64,000 nucleotides of DNA from BOG-1184 sp049514575 (lineage in GTDB: Bacteria; Fibrobacterota; Chitinivibrionia; Chitinivibrionales; Chitinispirillaceae): assembly GCA_049514575.1 (NCBI GenBank), contig JBEKUX010000007.1, positions 1-64,000 of the forward strand. Reading direction: 5' to 3'. Under the pieces are notes generated by a model. The model saw only the letters and a list, made by a program, of their open reading frames with translations, was not told the DNA's origin and searched no databases. Every line of letters begins with the position of its first letter. The stretch's first letter is position 1. The translations under genes were made by a program, and so were the position numbers. Of the stretch, positions 33,723 through 42,564 are shown one piece after another.

Positions 33723-34238
33723 ATGAAAATGTCCTTTGTCAGAGTATGTCAGATAGTTGCGGTATGTTTCACCTTACTTTTTGCAGGAGGAGATTCTATG
33801 CTGAAAATCGGCGATAAAGCGCCCGACTTCTCACTTGTCAGTTCAAACGGCGATACGGTCAGTTTGAGCGGTTTTTCAGGCAAAAATTACGTGGTCCTCA
33901 TATTTTATCCGGGTGACGAGACGCCGGGCTGCACAAAGCAGCTCTGCGCGGTCCGTGACGATTATGCGGGATTCGAAGCGAAAAACGTGAAAGTATTCGG
34001 CGTGAACCCGGCTGACAGTGCCTCGCACCGAAAATTCGTCAAACGCTACAATTTCCAGTTCCCTCTGCTTATCGACGAGGGCCGGAAAACTGCGAAGCGG
34101 TACAGATGCGGCGGCGGCCTGTTTATAAAGCGGACGGTCTATGTGATCGACCCGCAGGGCGTAATCGTCTATACGAAACGCGGGATGCCGACGGATGAGG
34201 AGATCCTGAAGGCGGTTCCTGATAAAAAGCCGAACTGA
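33723..34238 (+). CDS. Peroxiredoxin (BCP/AhpC-TSA type)
   Basis: From ATG 33723 this is 171 residues. It has a hydrophobic leader (MKMSFVRVCQIVAVCFTLLFA) and then the peroxiredoxin core MLKIGDKAPDFSL, with peroxidatic Cys in PGDETPGCTKQLCAVRD and the resolving-type second Cys five residues on. A second start at 33798 has an excellent GCAGGAGGAG ribosome site and gives the usual 146-residue BCP length. Both an exported and a cytoplasmic form are possible. It reduces peroxides using thiols. Confidence 0.85.
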   Translation: MKMSFVRVCQIVAVCFTLLFAGGDSMLKIGDKAPDFSLVSSNGDTVSLSGFSGKNYVVLIFYPGDETPGCTKQLCAVRDDYAGFEAKNVKVFGVNPADSASHRKFVKRYNFQFPLLIDEGRKTAKRYRCGGGLFIKRTVYVIDPQGVIVYTKRGMPTDEEILKAVPDKKPN

Positions 34239-34256
34239 CCAATGCCGTTAACTGCG

Positions 34257-35276
34257 TTACGGCCGTCTGTCGCGGTGCTGCCAGTCGAGCATCCACCCCG
34301 GATACTCGGCAGGCAGCGCACTTGCTTCGTCAAGGGTTTTAATATGTTCCGGAGCAAGATGCTCATCACTTGACGCAAGGTTATCCTTGAGCTGTTCCGG
34401 AGTTTTCGCGCCAATGATGACGCTCGTAACAAACGGCCGGGTGAGGAGCCAGGCGAGTGCTACACGGGCGACAGAAACACCCATTATTTCAGCCACCGGA
34501 CGCATCGCCTTGAGTACCGCAGCAGTACGCACCCGGTCGACCGGCGGGAAATCGAACGACGTGCGGCGCGCCCCTTCGGGGCCGCGATGCTCCAGATCGA
34601 ATTTTCCCGAAAGAAGTCCGCCTGCGAGCGGACTCCACGGCAAAACAGCAAGTCCCTGTTCCTTTGCAAGGGGCACCACTTCCCGTTCAATGTCCCGTCC
34701 GGCGATCGAATAATACACCTGGGCGCTGATAAAACGCGCAAGACCACGGGCGTCGCTATAGGCCATGGCCTTCATGGCAACCCAGGCAGGCAGATTGCAG
34801 AAACCGATATACCGCACCTTGCCTGCATGGACAAGATCATCGAGTGCGTGCAGCGTCTCTTCTATGGGAGTATCGTAATCCATGCCGTGAATCTGGTAGA
34901 GGTCGATATAATCGAGGCCCAGGCGCCGAAGGCTCTGGTCGACCGCCGAAAGAATATGATTTCGTGACAGGCCGATCTGGTTTGGACCCGGCCCCATACG
35001 ACCGCGCACTTTCGTTGCTACAACGATTTGATCGCGCGGCCGCTTCAACGCAGCGAGCGCAGCACCCACGAGCTTTTCCGCTTCGCCTTCCGAATAGACG
35101 TTCGCCGTATCGATAAAATTGACGCCTGCGTCAAACGCGGTGCCCATGAGCGTCTCGGCCTCGGAAGCGGAAAGCGTGCCGATCGATTTCCAGAACCCTT
35201 TACCTCCAAACGTCATGGTACCGAGGCAGAGTTCCGACACATAAAGTCCGGTCTTTCCGAGGAGCCGATAATGCAT
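34257..35276 (-). CDS. Aldo/keto reductase
   Basis: This 339-residue TIM-barrel NADPH oxidoreductase shows LCLGTMTFGGKG, FDAGVNFIDTANVYSEGEAEKL (in two parts: GVNFIDTANVYSEG), LDYIDLYQIHGMD and the C-terminal cofactor site SVIIGAKTPEQLKDNLAS. The catalytic Asp-Tyr-Lys-His set is present (DTANVY, VATKV, QIHG). It is 23 bases from the upstream dienelactone hydrolase-like gene. The substrate is unknown. Confidence 0.9.
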   Translation of the reverse strand: MHYRLLGKTGLYVSELCLGTMTFGGKGFWKSIGTLSASEAETLMGTAFDAGVNFIDTANVYSEGEAEKLVGAALAALKRPRDQIVVATKVRGRMGPGPNQIGLSRNHILSAVDQSLRRLGLDYIDLYQIHGMDYDTPIEETLHALDDLVHAGKVRYIGFCNLPAWVAMKAMAYSDARGLARFISAQVYYSIAGRDIEREVVPLAKEQGLAVLPWSPLAGGLLSGKFDLEHRGPEGARRTSFDFPPVDRVRTAAVLKAMRPVAEIMGVSVARVALAWLLTRPFVTSVIIGAKTPEQLKDNLASSDEHLAPEHIKTLDEASALPAEYPGWMLDWQHRDRRP

Positions 35277-35299
35277 ACCTTATTTCCCTTCCTTGATGT

Positions 35300-36100
35300 C
35301 TATTTTGATCCGGCCGCAGGTCCTGCCGCTTCAAAAATTTCGCGGAGGAAATCCTGCATATACATCCAAGCACGGGTTGCGGCGGCTGGATTGTACGCCA
35401 GACCTTTACTATTGTCGCTCCCGTTTGAAGGATTGGTAAAACCGTGAACGGCATGGCTGAAGTAAATCATCTGCCAGTCAACACCGGCCTTGCGCAGTGA
35501 CTCCTGAAATTTTGCTATGGAATCAGGCGGCGTAAAGGGATCGTCGGCACCGTGAAGGACAAGAAATTTTGATTTCACGGCTTTCATATCTTCGGGCTTT
35601 GGCGAAACGATGCCGGCATGAAACGTAACCACGCCTTTGACACCGGCACCGCTGTACGCCAACTCCAAACATGCGGTCCCGCCGAAACAGAAACCCATGG
35701 CAGCGACCCGTTTCGGATCCACCTGTTCCTGCTTGAGCAAGGTCGCGAGGCCAAGAACCACCCGGTCGCGCATGCGGGGCGTTCCCCGTACTTCACCCGC
35801 CATTTTAGCCGCAACCTGCGGATCGGTGGTGTTGCGGCCTTCGCCGTACATGTCTGGTGCAAAAGCCACATACCCCATGGCCGCCAGGTCTTTCGCTTTT
35901 TCTCTGATGAAGTCGTTGAGTCCCCACCACTCATGCACGACCAGAATACCGGGGCGTTTTCCCTTGGCTTTGGCGTCGTAGGCAACGAACCCCTTAAAAG
36001 TCGTAGAATCGTTTTTATAAATTATTTCTTTCGTCATGACCTGGGCTCCCGCCGTTCCGGTAAGTATGGCCGCCATAGCTATCAGCATGAGTTTTTTCAT
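35300..36100 (-). CDS. Secreted dienelactone hydrolase family protein
   Basis: This 266-residue protein has a signal peptide (MKKLMLIAMAAILTGTAGAQ) and an alpha/beta-hydrolase core: GILVVHEWWGLNDFIRE, nucleophile Cys in GFCFGGTACLEL, Asp in LHGADDPFTPP and His in SHAVHGFTNP. This is the Cys-Asp-His arrangement of dienelactone hydrolases. The start at 36100 is supported by GGGGAT nine bases upstream; the ATG-type frame to 36148 precedes it. It is likely periplasmic. Confidence 0.88.
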   Translation of the reverse strand: MKKLMLIAMAAILTGTAGAQVMTKEIIYKNDSTTFKGFVAYDAKAKGKRPGILVVHEWWGLNDFIREKAKDLAAMGYVAFAPDMYGEGRNTTDPQVAAKMAGEVRGTPRMRDRVVLGLATLLKQEQVDPKRVAAMGFCFGGTACLELAYSGAGVKGVVTFHAGIVSPKPEDMKAVKSKFLVLHGADDPFTPPDSIAKFQESLRKAGVDWQMIYFSHAVHGFTNPSNGSDNSKGLAYNPAAATRAWMYMQDFLREIFEAAGPAAGSK

Positions 36101-36165
36101 GAATTGATCCCCGGTAATCGTCACCCGGTAATTATTCTTTTTCCTCAAACAGGCCGATGGTATTA

Positions 36166-36720
36166 CTACAGAGACTGTTCAGCCTGCCAATGACCGTGCA
36201 GGTTGCAGTGTTCGACGATCCTGACCTTCGTACCGTTCATTTTCGGATAATAATTGACTGCGGGATTTACGCCCGGGGTCAGGAATATCCGGGATACATA
36301 ATGGTCGTCGACATAACAGTCGATCCACTGGATATGGTGCGCATCTTCCATCGGGTGCAGGACTTTTCCGACCCTTACGACGACCTCCTTGACCGGCTGC
36401 TCCTTGATCAGCTTCGAATGCTTAACGATTGAAATTTCCGGAGTGTGCGCCGCCTCTCCGCCTTTGTCAGCGGATGCCGCATCGGTGAACAGGTCATCGT
36501 TCTGATTGAACTTTTCCTTCGGGGCGTGGCAGACCGGACACGCGTCAGGCGCACTGCCGAATTCAACATGCCCGCACACCGAACATACGAATAGTTTCAT
36601 GGCTTTCTCTTCCTTGCTGTCAGCTGCCGATGTCCTGAGCAAGGCCCCGGACGCGACGATAGCTGCACCAACGGCCGAAACTTCCAGGAACGCCCTGCGA
36701 CTGATACTTTGGTTTTGCAT
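36166..36720 (-). CDS. Exported rubredoxin-superoxide reductase fusion
   Basis: This 184-residue protein has a twin-arginine leader (SRRAFLEVSAVGAAIVASG). A rubredoxin-like iron site (Cys46, 49, 61, 64; VCSVCG and CPVCHAP) and a neelaredoxin/desulfoferrodoxin C-terminal domain follow. Likely iron ligands are His101, His122, His128, Cys172 and His175 (HCNLHGHW). It reduces superoxide to peroxide without making O2. The leader suggests a periplasmic or membrane-anchored location. A sigma-54-type promoter lies upstream. Confidence 0.9.
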   Translation of the reverse strand: MQNQSISRRAFLEVSAVGAAIVASGALLRTSAADSKEEKAMKLFVCSVCGHVEFGSAPDACPVCHAPKEKFNQNDDLFTDAASADKGGEAAHTPEISIVKHSKLIKEQPVKEVVVRVGKVLHPMEDAHHIQWIDCYVDDHYVSRIFLTPGVNPAVNYYPKMNGTKVRIVEHCNLHGHWQAEQSL

Positions 36721-36825
36721 ACTGCATGGCTCCTTTCTTAAATCGTATCTTGAGAAAGTTGTTGTAATGAATCGTTAAATATGAGGGCTGCGGTAAAAAT
36801 GCTCCTCACGACAATCTTAAAAAGT

Positions 36826-36843
36826 ATGCAAAAAATATGCCAT
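36826..36843 (-). promoter_or_regulatory. Sigma-54-type promoter for superoxide reductase
   Basis: The minus strand reads TATGGCATATTTTTTGCA: GG, ten bases, GC, with good TGGCAT and TTTGCA halves. The -12 element is about 108 bases from the ATG at 36720. A plus-strand partner promoter lies at 36953-36969, so the 366-bp gap is a divergent control region; otherwise it holds no gene. Confidence 0.7.
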
Positions 36844-36952
36844 ATCTTTCATAATAATGGCCTTGGAGGACAACAGGATAGTTTCTCAGTAATGGAAAGC
36901 GATTCCCAATGCCGCGAAAGTCCGCCAAGATTTATCCCTCACAACGGTTTTT

Positions 36953-36969
36953 ATGGTATGTTCCTTGCT
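36953..36969 (+). promoter_or_regulatory. Sigma-54-type promoter for rubredoxin-DUF2231 gene
   Basis: ATGGTATGTTCCTTGCT has GG, ten bases, GC, with TGGTAT in place of TGGCAC and a perfect CTTGCT -12 half. It lies about 118 bases before the GTG start at 37087. Confidence 0.6.
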
Positions 36970-37086
36970 TCTGTTTTTCTATCATTCGGGCACCTGAACA
37001 GGGAGGAGGGGCATCATAGTTTTTATGATCTGCAGCCATTTATATTAATTTCCGGTCTCTGGAAGCATTTCGAGAAGGAGGTTGTC

Positions 37087-37647
37087 GTGGCGGAACTGGT
37101 AATTTGTAAATCGTGCGGTTTTATCATGGACAAATCGAAACTGAGGGACAAATGCCCGGCATGCGGGGTCGCTGCGAAAATGTTCGAACCGTACATCGAA
37201 AAGATATCGCCGAAGCGAAAGCGAATTTTATCGCTCGACCTTCACCCGGTGCTGGTCCATTTTCCGCAGGCCTTCATCGTTTCGATATTTGCGCTGTCGC
37301 TCATCGCGCTTGCCGTGCACGGAAGCGCCCGGGCCACGGTCATTGCTGCAATCACCGTCCTTGGTACCGCATTGCCCCTGGTAATTATCGGCGCGTTCCT
37401 GACCGGTCTTTTGGACGGAAAAATCCGTTTTCGCCGTGTAACCACGCCGATCCTGAAACAAAAAATGATTTGGGGGGTACTGTTTTTCCTCTGCTCATGC
37501 GGCATTTTTGCGGTCGTTCAGTCGAAGTCCCTGGCCTCTCCCGCACCCATTATTGTTGTGGCGCTGTTGAGCCTTCCGGCCCTTGGCTGCGCCACGCTTT
37601 TAGGCCTACTCGGTTCAAGCATCCTGAATTCGAAGTTTCCGGGATAA
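37087..37647 (+). CDS. Rubredoxin-like zinc ribbon fused to DUF2231 membrane domain
   Basis: This 186-residue protein has an N-terminal metal site (Cys7, 10, 23, 26; CKSCGF and CPACG). A four-helix membrane part follows, beginning LDLHPVLVHFPQAF, the HP-VHFP hallmark of DUF2231. The GTG start at 37087 is set by GAAGGAGG six bases upstream; the longer frame to 36781 crosses the sigma-54 promoter. It may pass electrons or bind metal at the membrane; the function is not known. Confidence 0.72.
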   Translation: MAELVICKSCGFIMDKSKLRDKCPACGVAAKMFEPYIEKISPKRKRILSLDLHPVLVHFPQAFIVSIFALSLIALAVHGSARATVIAAITVLGTALPLVIIGAFLTGLLDGKIRFRRVTTPILKQKMIWGVLFFLCSCGIFAVVQSKSLASPAPIIVVALLSLPALGCATLLGLLGSSILNSKFPG

Positions 37648-37687
37648 AAAATTGAAACTTACAAACAACCCAAAGGGAGGTCAAGGT

Positions 37688-38227
37688 ATGCGTACTTATT
37701 CGATCCTGTTGCCAGTCGCTATTGTTATTGCCGGCACATTCCCGGTAAAGGCGGAAAACGTCATGAAAGACACGACCATCGGCCATTTGCGGGTCGAACT
37801 GCACGTTATGCCCGCGGAACCGTTCTTTACACCGGATGAGGCAGCGGCCAAGCATCCCACGGACGGAATGCTAATCATGGGCGGCGCAGCTCCGGTCGCC
37901 CCGGCCGCGGATTCGCTCCGGTACCGCCACCTTGTCGTGCATGTGTTCAAGGCAAAGACCGGGAAAGCAATAACCGACGCGAAAGTGGACATGAACTTTC
38001 AGCCGCTTGACGACACTGGGAAATTGTCAGGCAGTTCCGTAAACGTTCCGATTGTCGTGATGCAGGCGATCGGGAAAGGCCAGGAATCCACGCACTACGG
38101 CAACAACGTTGAAATGCCTTCGGGATCGTACGCAGTCGAAGTCTCGGTCAATGGAAAGAAAGCGCATTTCCAGATCGCGGTGAAGAACGTCGTCACTGAG
38201 ATCATGAAAGAGATGCACATGCACTAA
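37688..38227 (+). CDS. Periplasmic protein, unknown (weak Tp34/P19-like features)
   Basis: This 179-residue protein has a signal peptide (MRTYSILLPVAIVIAGTFPVKA) and a beta-rich body. HLVVHVFKAKTGKAITDAKV is followed by THYGNNVEMPSGSYAVEVSV, which resembles the HYG-N segment of periplasmic iron-binding Tp34/P19 proteins. There are several Met and His residues and a C-terminal MHMH tail that might bind metal. GGGAGGTCAAGGT precedes the ATG. It sits 40 bases after the DUF2231 gene and probably shares its promoter. Confidence 0.55.
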   Translation: MRTYSILLPVAIVIAGTFPVKAENVMKDTTIGHLRVELHVMPAEPFFTPDEAAAKHPTDGMLIMGGAAPVAPAADSLRYRHLVVHVFKAKTGKAITDAKVDMNFQPLDDTGKLSGSSVNVPIVVMQAIGKGQESTHYGNNVEMPSGSYAVEVSVNGKKAHFQIAVKNVVTEIMKEMHMH

Positions 38228-38232
38228 GTTGA

Positions 38233-39108
38233 TTAAGGAGCACGGGAAATCGATCCCACGATCAATAGCGTGAAAATAAATCCCTGGAAAAGGTACATAC
38301 ACCGGAACGCAAGGCCGGAACCGAATTCCTTGTTGCTCCGGGCAATAGTGGTGTAGAAATAAAGAACAAACAGGCAGTTGCCGATAATCAACGCCGACAT
38401 CAGAACCGCGCCGGAAATGACGTGAAGAAGGGGAAACAGCAGCGTACTGCCTGCCGTACCCAATATCCAGATGAAAAAAACGGCCCTGAAACGGTCAGCA
38501 TTCATCGTTACTGCGACAGTCGGAAAACCGGCCTGTTCGTATTCCTTCCTGAACATAAAAAGCAAAAGTAAAAAGTGAGAAATTTGCCAGAGGTACATAA
38601 ACAGGCAAATTGCTATGCACTTTGCCGTTACATACCCGCCTGCGGCAATATATCCTATCATGGGAGGAAGCGCGCCAGCTAAAGCCCCGACCAGGACCGC
38701 ATAACCGGTTTTTCTCTTGAGCGGCGTATAGATGCAATTGTACCAGAACAGATTGAAAACCGCGAGGCCCGCAGCGACCGGCGTCGTTTTCAGAAAGAGC
38801 ATAAGCAGGCCGGCAAGTCCGGTTGCTGCGGCAATGAACACTGCCTGTCGTGTGGTGAGCAGGTTCAATGGCAGAGGACGTTCCTTCGTCCTTTCCATAA
38901 GGCAATCGGCGTCCCGTTCCTGTAGTTGGTTGAGCGCCGATGCCGTGCCGGAAAGAAAAAACACGCCGCCAAACGCAAACAATGCGTCCCATGTAAATCT
39001 GCCGCTGAAATAAATGAACCCCGTAAGAGCCGACGACGCGACCGCGAACGAGAGTTTATAGCGCAGGAGCGCGGGGAGCGATTTCCATTGCGTGCTTTGC
39101 GATGTCAT
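38233..39108 (-). CDS. cyoE: Protoheme IX farnesyltransferase (heme O synthase)
   Basis: This 291-residue UbiA-family enzyme makes heme O for the oxidase from heme B and farnesyl diphosphate. It shows the prenyl-binding NQLQERDADCLMERTKERPLP region (motif D-x3-D as DADCLMERTKERP), a second YTPLKRKTGYAVLVGALAGALPP block and about seven to nine helices. The start overlaps coxB by four bases. It is the last gene of the oxidase operon. Confidence 0.93.
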   Translation of the reverse strand: MTSQSTQWKSLPALLRYKLSFAVASSALTGFIYFSGRFTWDALFAFGGVFFLSGTASALNQLQERDADCLMERTKERPLPLNLLTTRQAVFIAAATGLAGLLMLFLKTTPVAAGLAVFNLFWYNCIYTPLKRKTGYAVLVGALAGALPPMIGYIAAGGYVTAKCIAICLFMYLWQISHFLLLLFMFRKEYEQAGFPTVAVTMNADRFRAVFFIWILGTAGSTLLFPLLHVISGAVLMSALIIGNCLFVLYFYTTIARSNKEFGSGLAFRCMYLFQGFIFTLLIVGSISRAP

Positions 39109-40019
39109 TTGAGTGTTTTTAGGTATTTGACGATCTCCACGATCTCGGAATCCGAGACCACGTCTCTGCCCGGCGGCATGGTGTTCGGGAAACCGTCCAC
39201 GACATCTGCGCCCGGGTTGACGATTGACTCATGGATGTAGGCCGAGTCCGCAACCACGGACCGTACCCTTCCATCGGTCCGTACCGTGACCGTGGAACCG
39301 AAGAGGCCCTTGAAGGACGGACCGACCATTTTGGTCCCTTCGAGCGAATGACACGACATGCAGCCGCGCTCAAAGAGCAGCTGCTCTCCGGCAGGCATGT
39401 TCTTCCACTCCGCGCCGGTAAACGAAATGTTCTTTCCCTGCATCCAAGCGTCGAACTGGTCCGGCGGTACCACGATGAGCCTCGCGATCATTGCCGAGTG
39501 TTTTCTGCCGCAATACTGTGAGCAGAGGATGTAGTAACTGCCGGGCGTTGTCGCGTTGAACCATGCCTCGGTTTTAAGCCCGGGTACCGCGTCCTGCTGG
39601 ATGTGAAAGGCCGGCACATAAAACCCGTGTATGACATCGGCTGAGATAAGTTCGCACCGGATATTTCTGCCAAGCGGAGCAATCAAATCCGGGCTCTTTT
39701 TTCCATTAGCGTATTCGAAAAGCCATGACCATTGGCGTGCATGCACTTTTACGACGATGGAACCTGCCGGCGCGGCGCGCAGAAAACGGAAACCTGTGAG
39801 GCCGTAGATGAACATCGTGGTCACGAGCAGTGTGGGCGCGACGACCCAGACAGCCTCGAGCAACGGGCTGCCTCGCAATTCGGACGGGACCGGGTTGCGC
39901 GACTTTCGGTAACGGACAAGGAAATAGACCATGAAAAACACGATAAGGAAAAAAAGAAGCACCGAAAGCGCGAGGATATAGATCAGAGCACCGTCAACCA
40001 CCCCTGTCGATGTTGCCAT
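39105..40019 (-). CDS. coxB: Cytochrome c oxidase subunit II with fused cytochrome c (caa3 type)
   Basis: This 304-residue protein has two N-terminal helices and a cupredoxin domain with the CuA site (His in VIHGFYVPAF; CSQYCGRKHSAM). A C-terminal cytochrome c domain carries heme motif CMSCH and a distal Met in NTMPPGRD. It accepts electrons from a cytochrome donor and passes them to subunit I. The fused cytochrome defines the caa3 type. Confidence 0.94.
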   Translation of the reverse strand: MATSTGVVDGALIYILALSVLLFFLIVFFMVYFLVRYRKSRNPVPSELRGSPLLEAVWVVAPTLLVTTMFIYGLTGFRFLRAAPAGSIVVKVHARQWSWLFEYANGKKSPDLIAPLGRNIRCELISADVIHGFYVPAFHIQQDAVPGLKTEAWFNATTPGSYYILCSQYCGRKHSAMIARLIVVPPDQFDAWMQGKNISFTGAEWKNMPAGEQLLFERGCMSCHSLEGTKMVGPSFKGLFGSTVTVRTDGRVRSVVADSAYIHESIVNPGADVVDGFPNTMPPGRDVVSDSEIVEIVKYLKTLK

Positions 40020-40037
40020 AGCCGGTTGATCTCCTCC

Positions 40038-40328
40038 TTACCTGGTGATCACGTCCGAAAAGGTAAGCCCGATAAATATTGCAAGAACAATAACCGCTAT
40101 CGGGACCGCGAGTTTAATCACCAGGCGGTGTTCGTAGCGCAGGTGCATAAAGTAAAGCAACACGAGCGTGGACTTGAACGCGGCAATCCCGAGGCAGACG
40201 ATGATGGCGACTCTGGGAACATGTAAACTTGCCGCGGTCACGGTTACGGCCGTGGCGAGCATCAGGACCGCCCATACGGTGGCATAAACACGTACTCCCG
40301 CTTCAGTCCGGCTTTCACTGCTGTTCAT
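40038..40328 (-). CDS. coxD: Cytochrome c oxidase subunit IV (prokaryotic)
   Basis: This 96-residue protein has three membrane helices, with VWAVLMLATAVTVTAAS and VLLYFMHLRYEHRLVIKL typical of CyoD/CtaF-like small subunits. It stabilises the oxidase complex. It lies between subunits III and II in the operon. Confidence 0.82.
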   Translation of the reverse strand: MNSSESRTEAGVRVYATVWAVLMLATAVTVTAASLHVPRVAIIVCLGIAAFKSTLVLLYFMHLRYEHRLVIKLAVPIAVIVLAIFIGLTFSDVITR

Positions 40329-40336
40329 GAGAACCC

Positions 40337-40936
40337 CTAAGTGATAAGATAGAAAAGCGGGAACAGAAAAATCCAGATAATATCCACTAAATGCCAGTAA
40401 AGACCGGCGTTTTCAAGCAGTATAGGATGGTCGGCCGTCACCGTACCGCGCGCCACGCGTATGCGCATGACCGAAAGAACGCCGATCCCCACGATCACAT
40501 GGACCGCGTGCAGGCCGGTCATCAGGTAGTAGAGGCCGAAGTAGAGTATCTCGCCCTTGGGCCGTGCCATGAGGACAGCGGCGTTCGGATACAGGCCGTG
40601 TTCGAACTTCGCGGTCCACTCGAAGGCCTTGACGACAAGAAATGCGACGGCAAAGCCTATGGTGGCAAGCAGAAAATGCCCTGTTTTCTTCGGCCTGTTT
40701 TCACGGAGCGAGAGCACCGCGAGAGCGACCGTAAAACTGCTCGTAATAAGAAATACAGTGTTGATCGTGCCGAAAAAGCGGGAGAGTTCAAGCGATCCGG
40801 CGTGAAAATCCGCTGGATTTTTAAAGCGATACATGGAATAGAGAAGAAAGAGCCCGCCGAAAAGCAAAATCTCGGTGGCAATAAAAAGCCACATCCCTAC
40901 CCTGCCGCCGGAACCCTTCTCATTCCCCGCGCTCAC
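40337..40936 (-). CDS. coxC: Cytochrome c oxidase subunit III
   Basis: This 199-residue protein has five membrane helices and family segments GMWLFIATEILLFGGLF, FEWTAKFEHG, YYLMTGLHAVHVIVGIG and ENAGLYWHLVDIIWIFLFPLFYL. It overlaps coxA by four bases. Confidence 0.93.
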   Translation of the reverse strand: MSAGNEKGSGGRVGMWLFIATEILLFGGLFLLYSMYRFKNPADFHAGSLELSRFFGTINTVFLITSSFTVALAVLSLRENRPKKTGHFLLATIGFAVAFLVVKAFEWTAKFEHGLYPNAAVLMARPKGEILYFGLYYLMTGLHAVHVIVGIGVLSVMRIRVARGTVTADHPILLENAGLYWHLVDIIWIFLFPLFYLIT

Positions 40937-42564
40937 GTATCCGCCTTTATGGTGGAAAAGTCATAGGGACCGCGCGTGATGGTCGGGATCTCCGCAAAGT
41001 CTTCGGTCGCCGGCGGCGAGGGCAAGGTCCATTCGAGCGTGGCCCCTCCCCATGGATTGGCGGGCGCCTTCTTCCCTGTAAAGAGGCCGCGCGCAAGGTT
41101 TGCCGCCATGAGTATGAGGCCAGTAACCATGATGAACGATCCGATGGTGGCGACCTGGTGCAGGTCGCTGTACTGCGGCAGATAATCGTAATAGCGCCGC
41201 GGCATTCCCTGCCATCCGAGGAGGAACATCGGGAAATAGAAACAATTGAACCCGATAAAAAGTACCAGCCAGGCGACCACCGCATGTCGCTTGTCGTACA
41301 TCCTGCCGGTCATCTTGGGAAACCAGTAGTGGATGGCGGCGAACAGGCCGAACCCCATGCCGCCGAAGATGACATAGTGGAAATGGCCCACCACGAAGTA
41401 GGTGTTATGGAGCTGCACGTTGGGCGAAAGCGCGCCGAGGAAAAGCCCGGTAAGACCGCCGATGGAAAAGAGAAAGATGAACGAAAGCGCGTAGAGGAAC
41501 GGCGGCTCGATCCGGATCGACCCCTTATACATGGTGGCCAGCCAGTTGAACACCTTGATCGCGCTCGGCACGGCCACGAGGAAGGTGAGCAGCGAAAAAA
41601 TGACGCCTGCCGTGTCGCTCTGGCCGCTCACGTACATGTGGTGGCCCCAGACCAGCGAGCCGACGCTCGCTATCGCAATGCTTGAAAAGGCGATCATCTT
41701 ATAACCATAAATGTTCTTCCGCGAAAAGACCGGGAAAATGTCCGAGATCACGCCCATGGCCGGAAGTATCATGATGTAAACCGCAGGATGCGAATAGATC
41801 CAGAAAAGGTGCTGGTAAAGGAGCGGATCGCCGCCTTTTGACGGATCGAAAACGCCGATGCCGAAGAGCCGCTCCATGACCACGAGAAGCATGGTGATGC
41901 CGATGATCGGGGTCGCGAGGATCTGCACCCACGCGGTGGCGTAGAAGCCCCACACCGAGAGCGGCATTTTAAAGAAACCCATGCCCGGTGCGCGCAGTTG
42001 GTGTACGGTAGTGACGATGTTGATGCCGGTCAGGATCGACGACATACCCAAGATGAACACGGCAAAAACCGCGAGCGGAACGTTCACCGTGGTCTTGAGG
42101 CTGAAGGGCACGTAAAAAGTCCAGCCCGTATCGACCGCGCCGCCGCCGAACGACACCGAAACCAGGGCCAGGAGCGCGCCGGTGATATAGAGGTACCAGG
42201 TGAAAAGATTGAGCCGGGGGAAGATCATGTCCCGGCCGCCGATCAGTATGGGCAGGAAAAAGTTGCCGAAAATGGTGGGCACGGCCGGGATAACGACAAG
42301 GAATATCTGTATGATCCCGTGGAGCGTGAACATCGCGTTGTACTGCTGGGCCGTCATGATCCGGTGCCCGGGGATCATGTTGATCCGCATGAGTACGCCG
42401 ATGATCACCGCCACGGTGAAAAAGGTAGCTATTGAAACAAGATAGAGTATCCCGATGCGTTTGTGGTCTGTGGCAAGGAGCCAGCCGAAAACCCCTGGAT
42501 ATTTCCCTTTTTCGGCAAAGTAGGGCACATATTCGCGCGCCTCAATTCCATGCCCGGCCATCAC
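40933..42564 (-). CDS. coxA: Cytochrome c oxidase subunit I (heme-copper oxidase, A2-like)
   Basis: This 543-residue catalytic subunit reduces O2 at a heme-CuB centre and pumps protons. Key segments are FTLHGIIQIF (low-spin heme His), FWIYSHPAVYIMILPAMG (CuB His and cross-linked Tyr), HHMYVSG (two CuB His) and HNTYFVVGHFHYVIFGG (heme ligands). The usual GHPEVY Glu is replaced by YSHPAVY, the mark of A2-type oxidases. It overlaps the SCO gene by four bases. Confidence 0.95.
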   Translation of the reverse strand: MMAGHGIEAREYVPYFAEKGKYPGVFGWLLATDHKRIGILYLVSIATFFTVAVIIGVLMRINMIPGHRIMTAQQYNAMFTLHGIIQIFLVVIPAVPTIFGNFFLPILIGGRDMIFPRLNLFTWYLYITGALLALVSVSFGGGAVDTGWTFYVPFSLKTTVNVPLAVFAVFILGMSSILTGINIVTTVHQLRAPGMGFFKMPLSVWGFYATAWVQILATPIIGITMLLVVMERLFGIGVFDPSKGGDPLLYQHLFWIYSHPAVYIMILPAMGVISDIFPVFSRKNIYGYKMIAFSSIAIASVGSLVWGHHMYVSGQSDTAGVIFSLLTFLVAVPSAIKVFNWLATMYKGSIRIEPPFLYALSFIFLFSIGGLTGLFLGALSPNVQLHNTYFVVGHFHYVIFGGMGFGLFAAIHYWFPKMTGRMYDKRHAVVAWLVLFIGFNCFYFPMFLLGWQGMPRRYYDYLPQYSDLHQVATIGSFIMVTGLILMAANLARGLFTGKKAPANPWGGATLEWTLPSPPATEDFAEIPTITRGPYDFSTIKADT

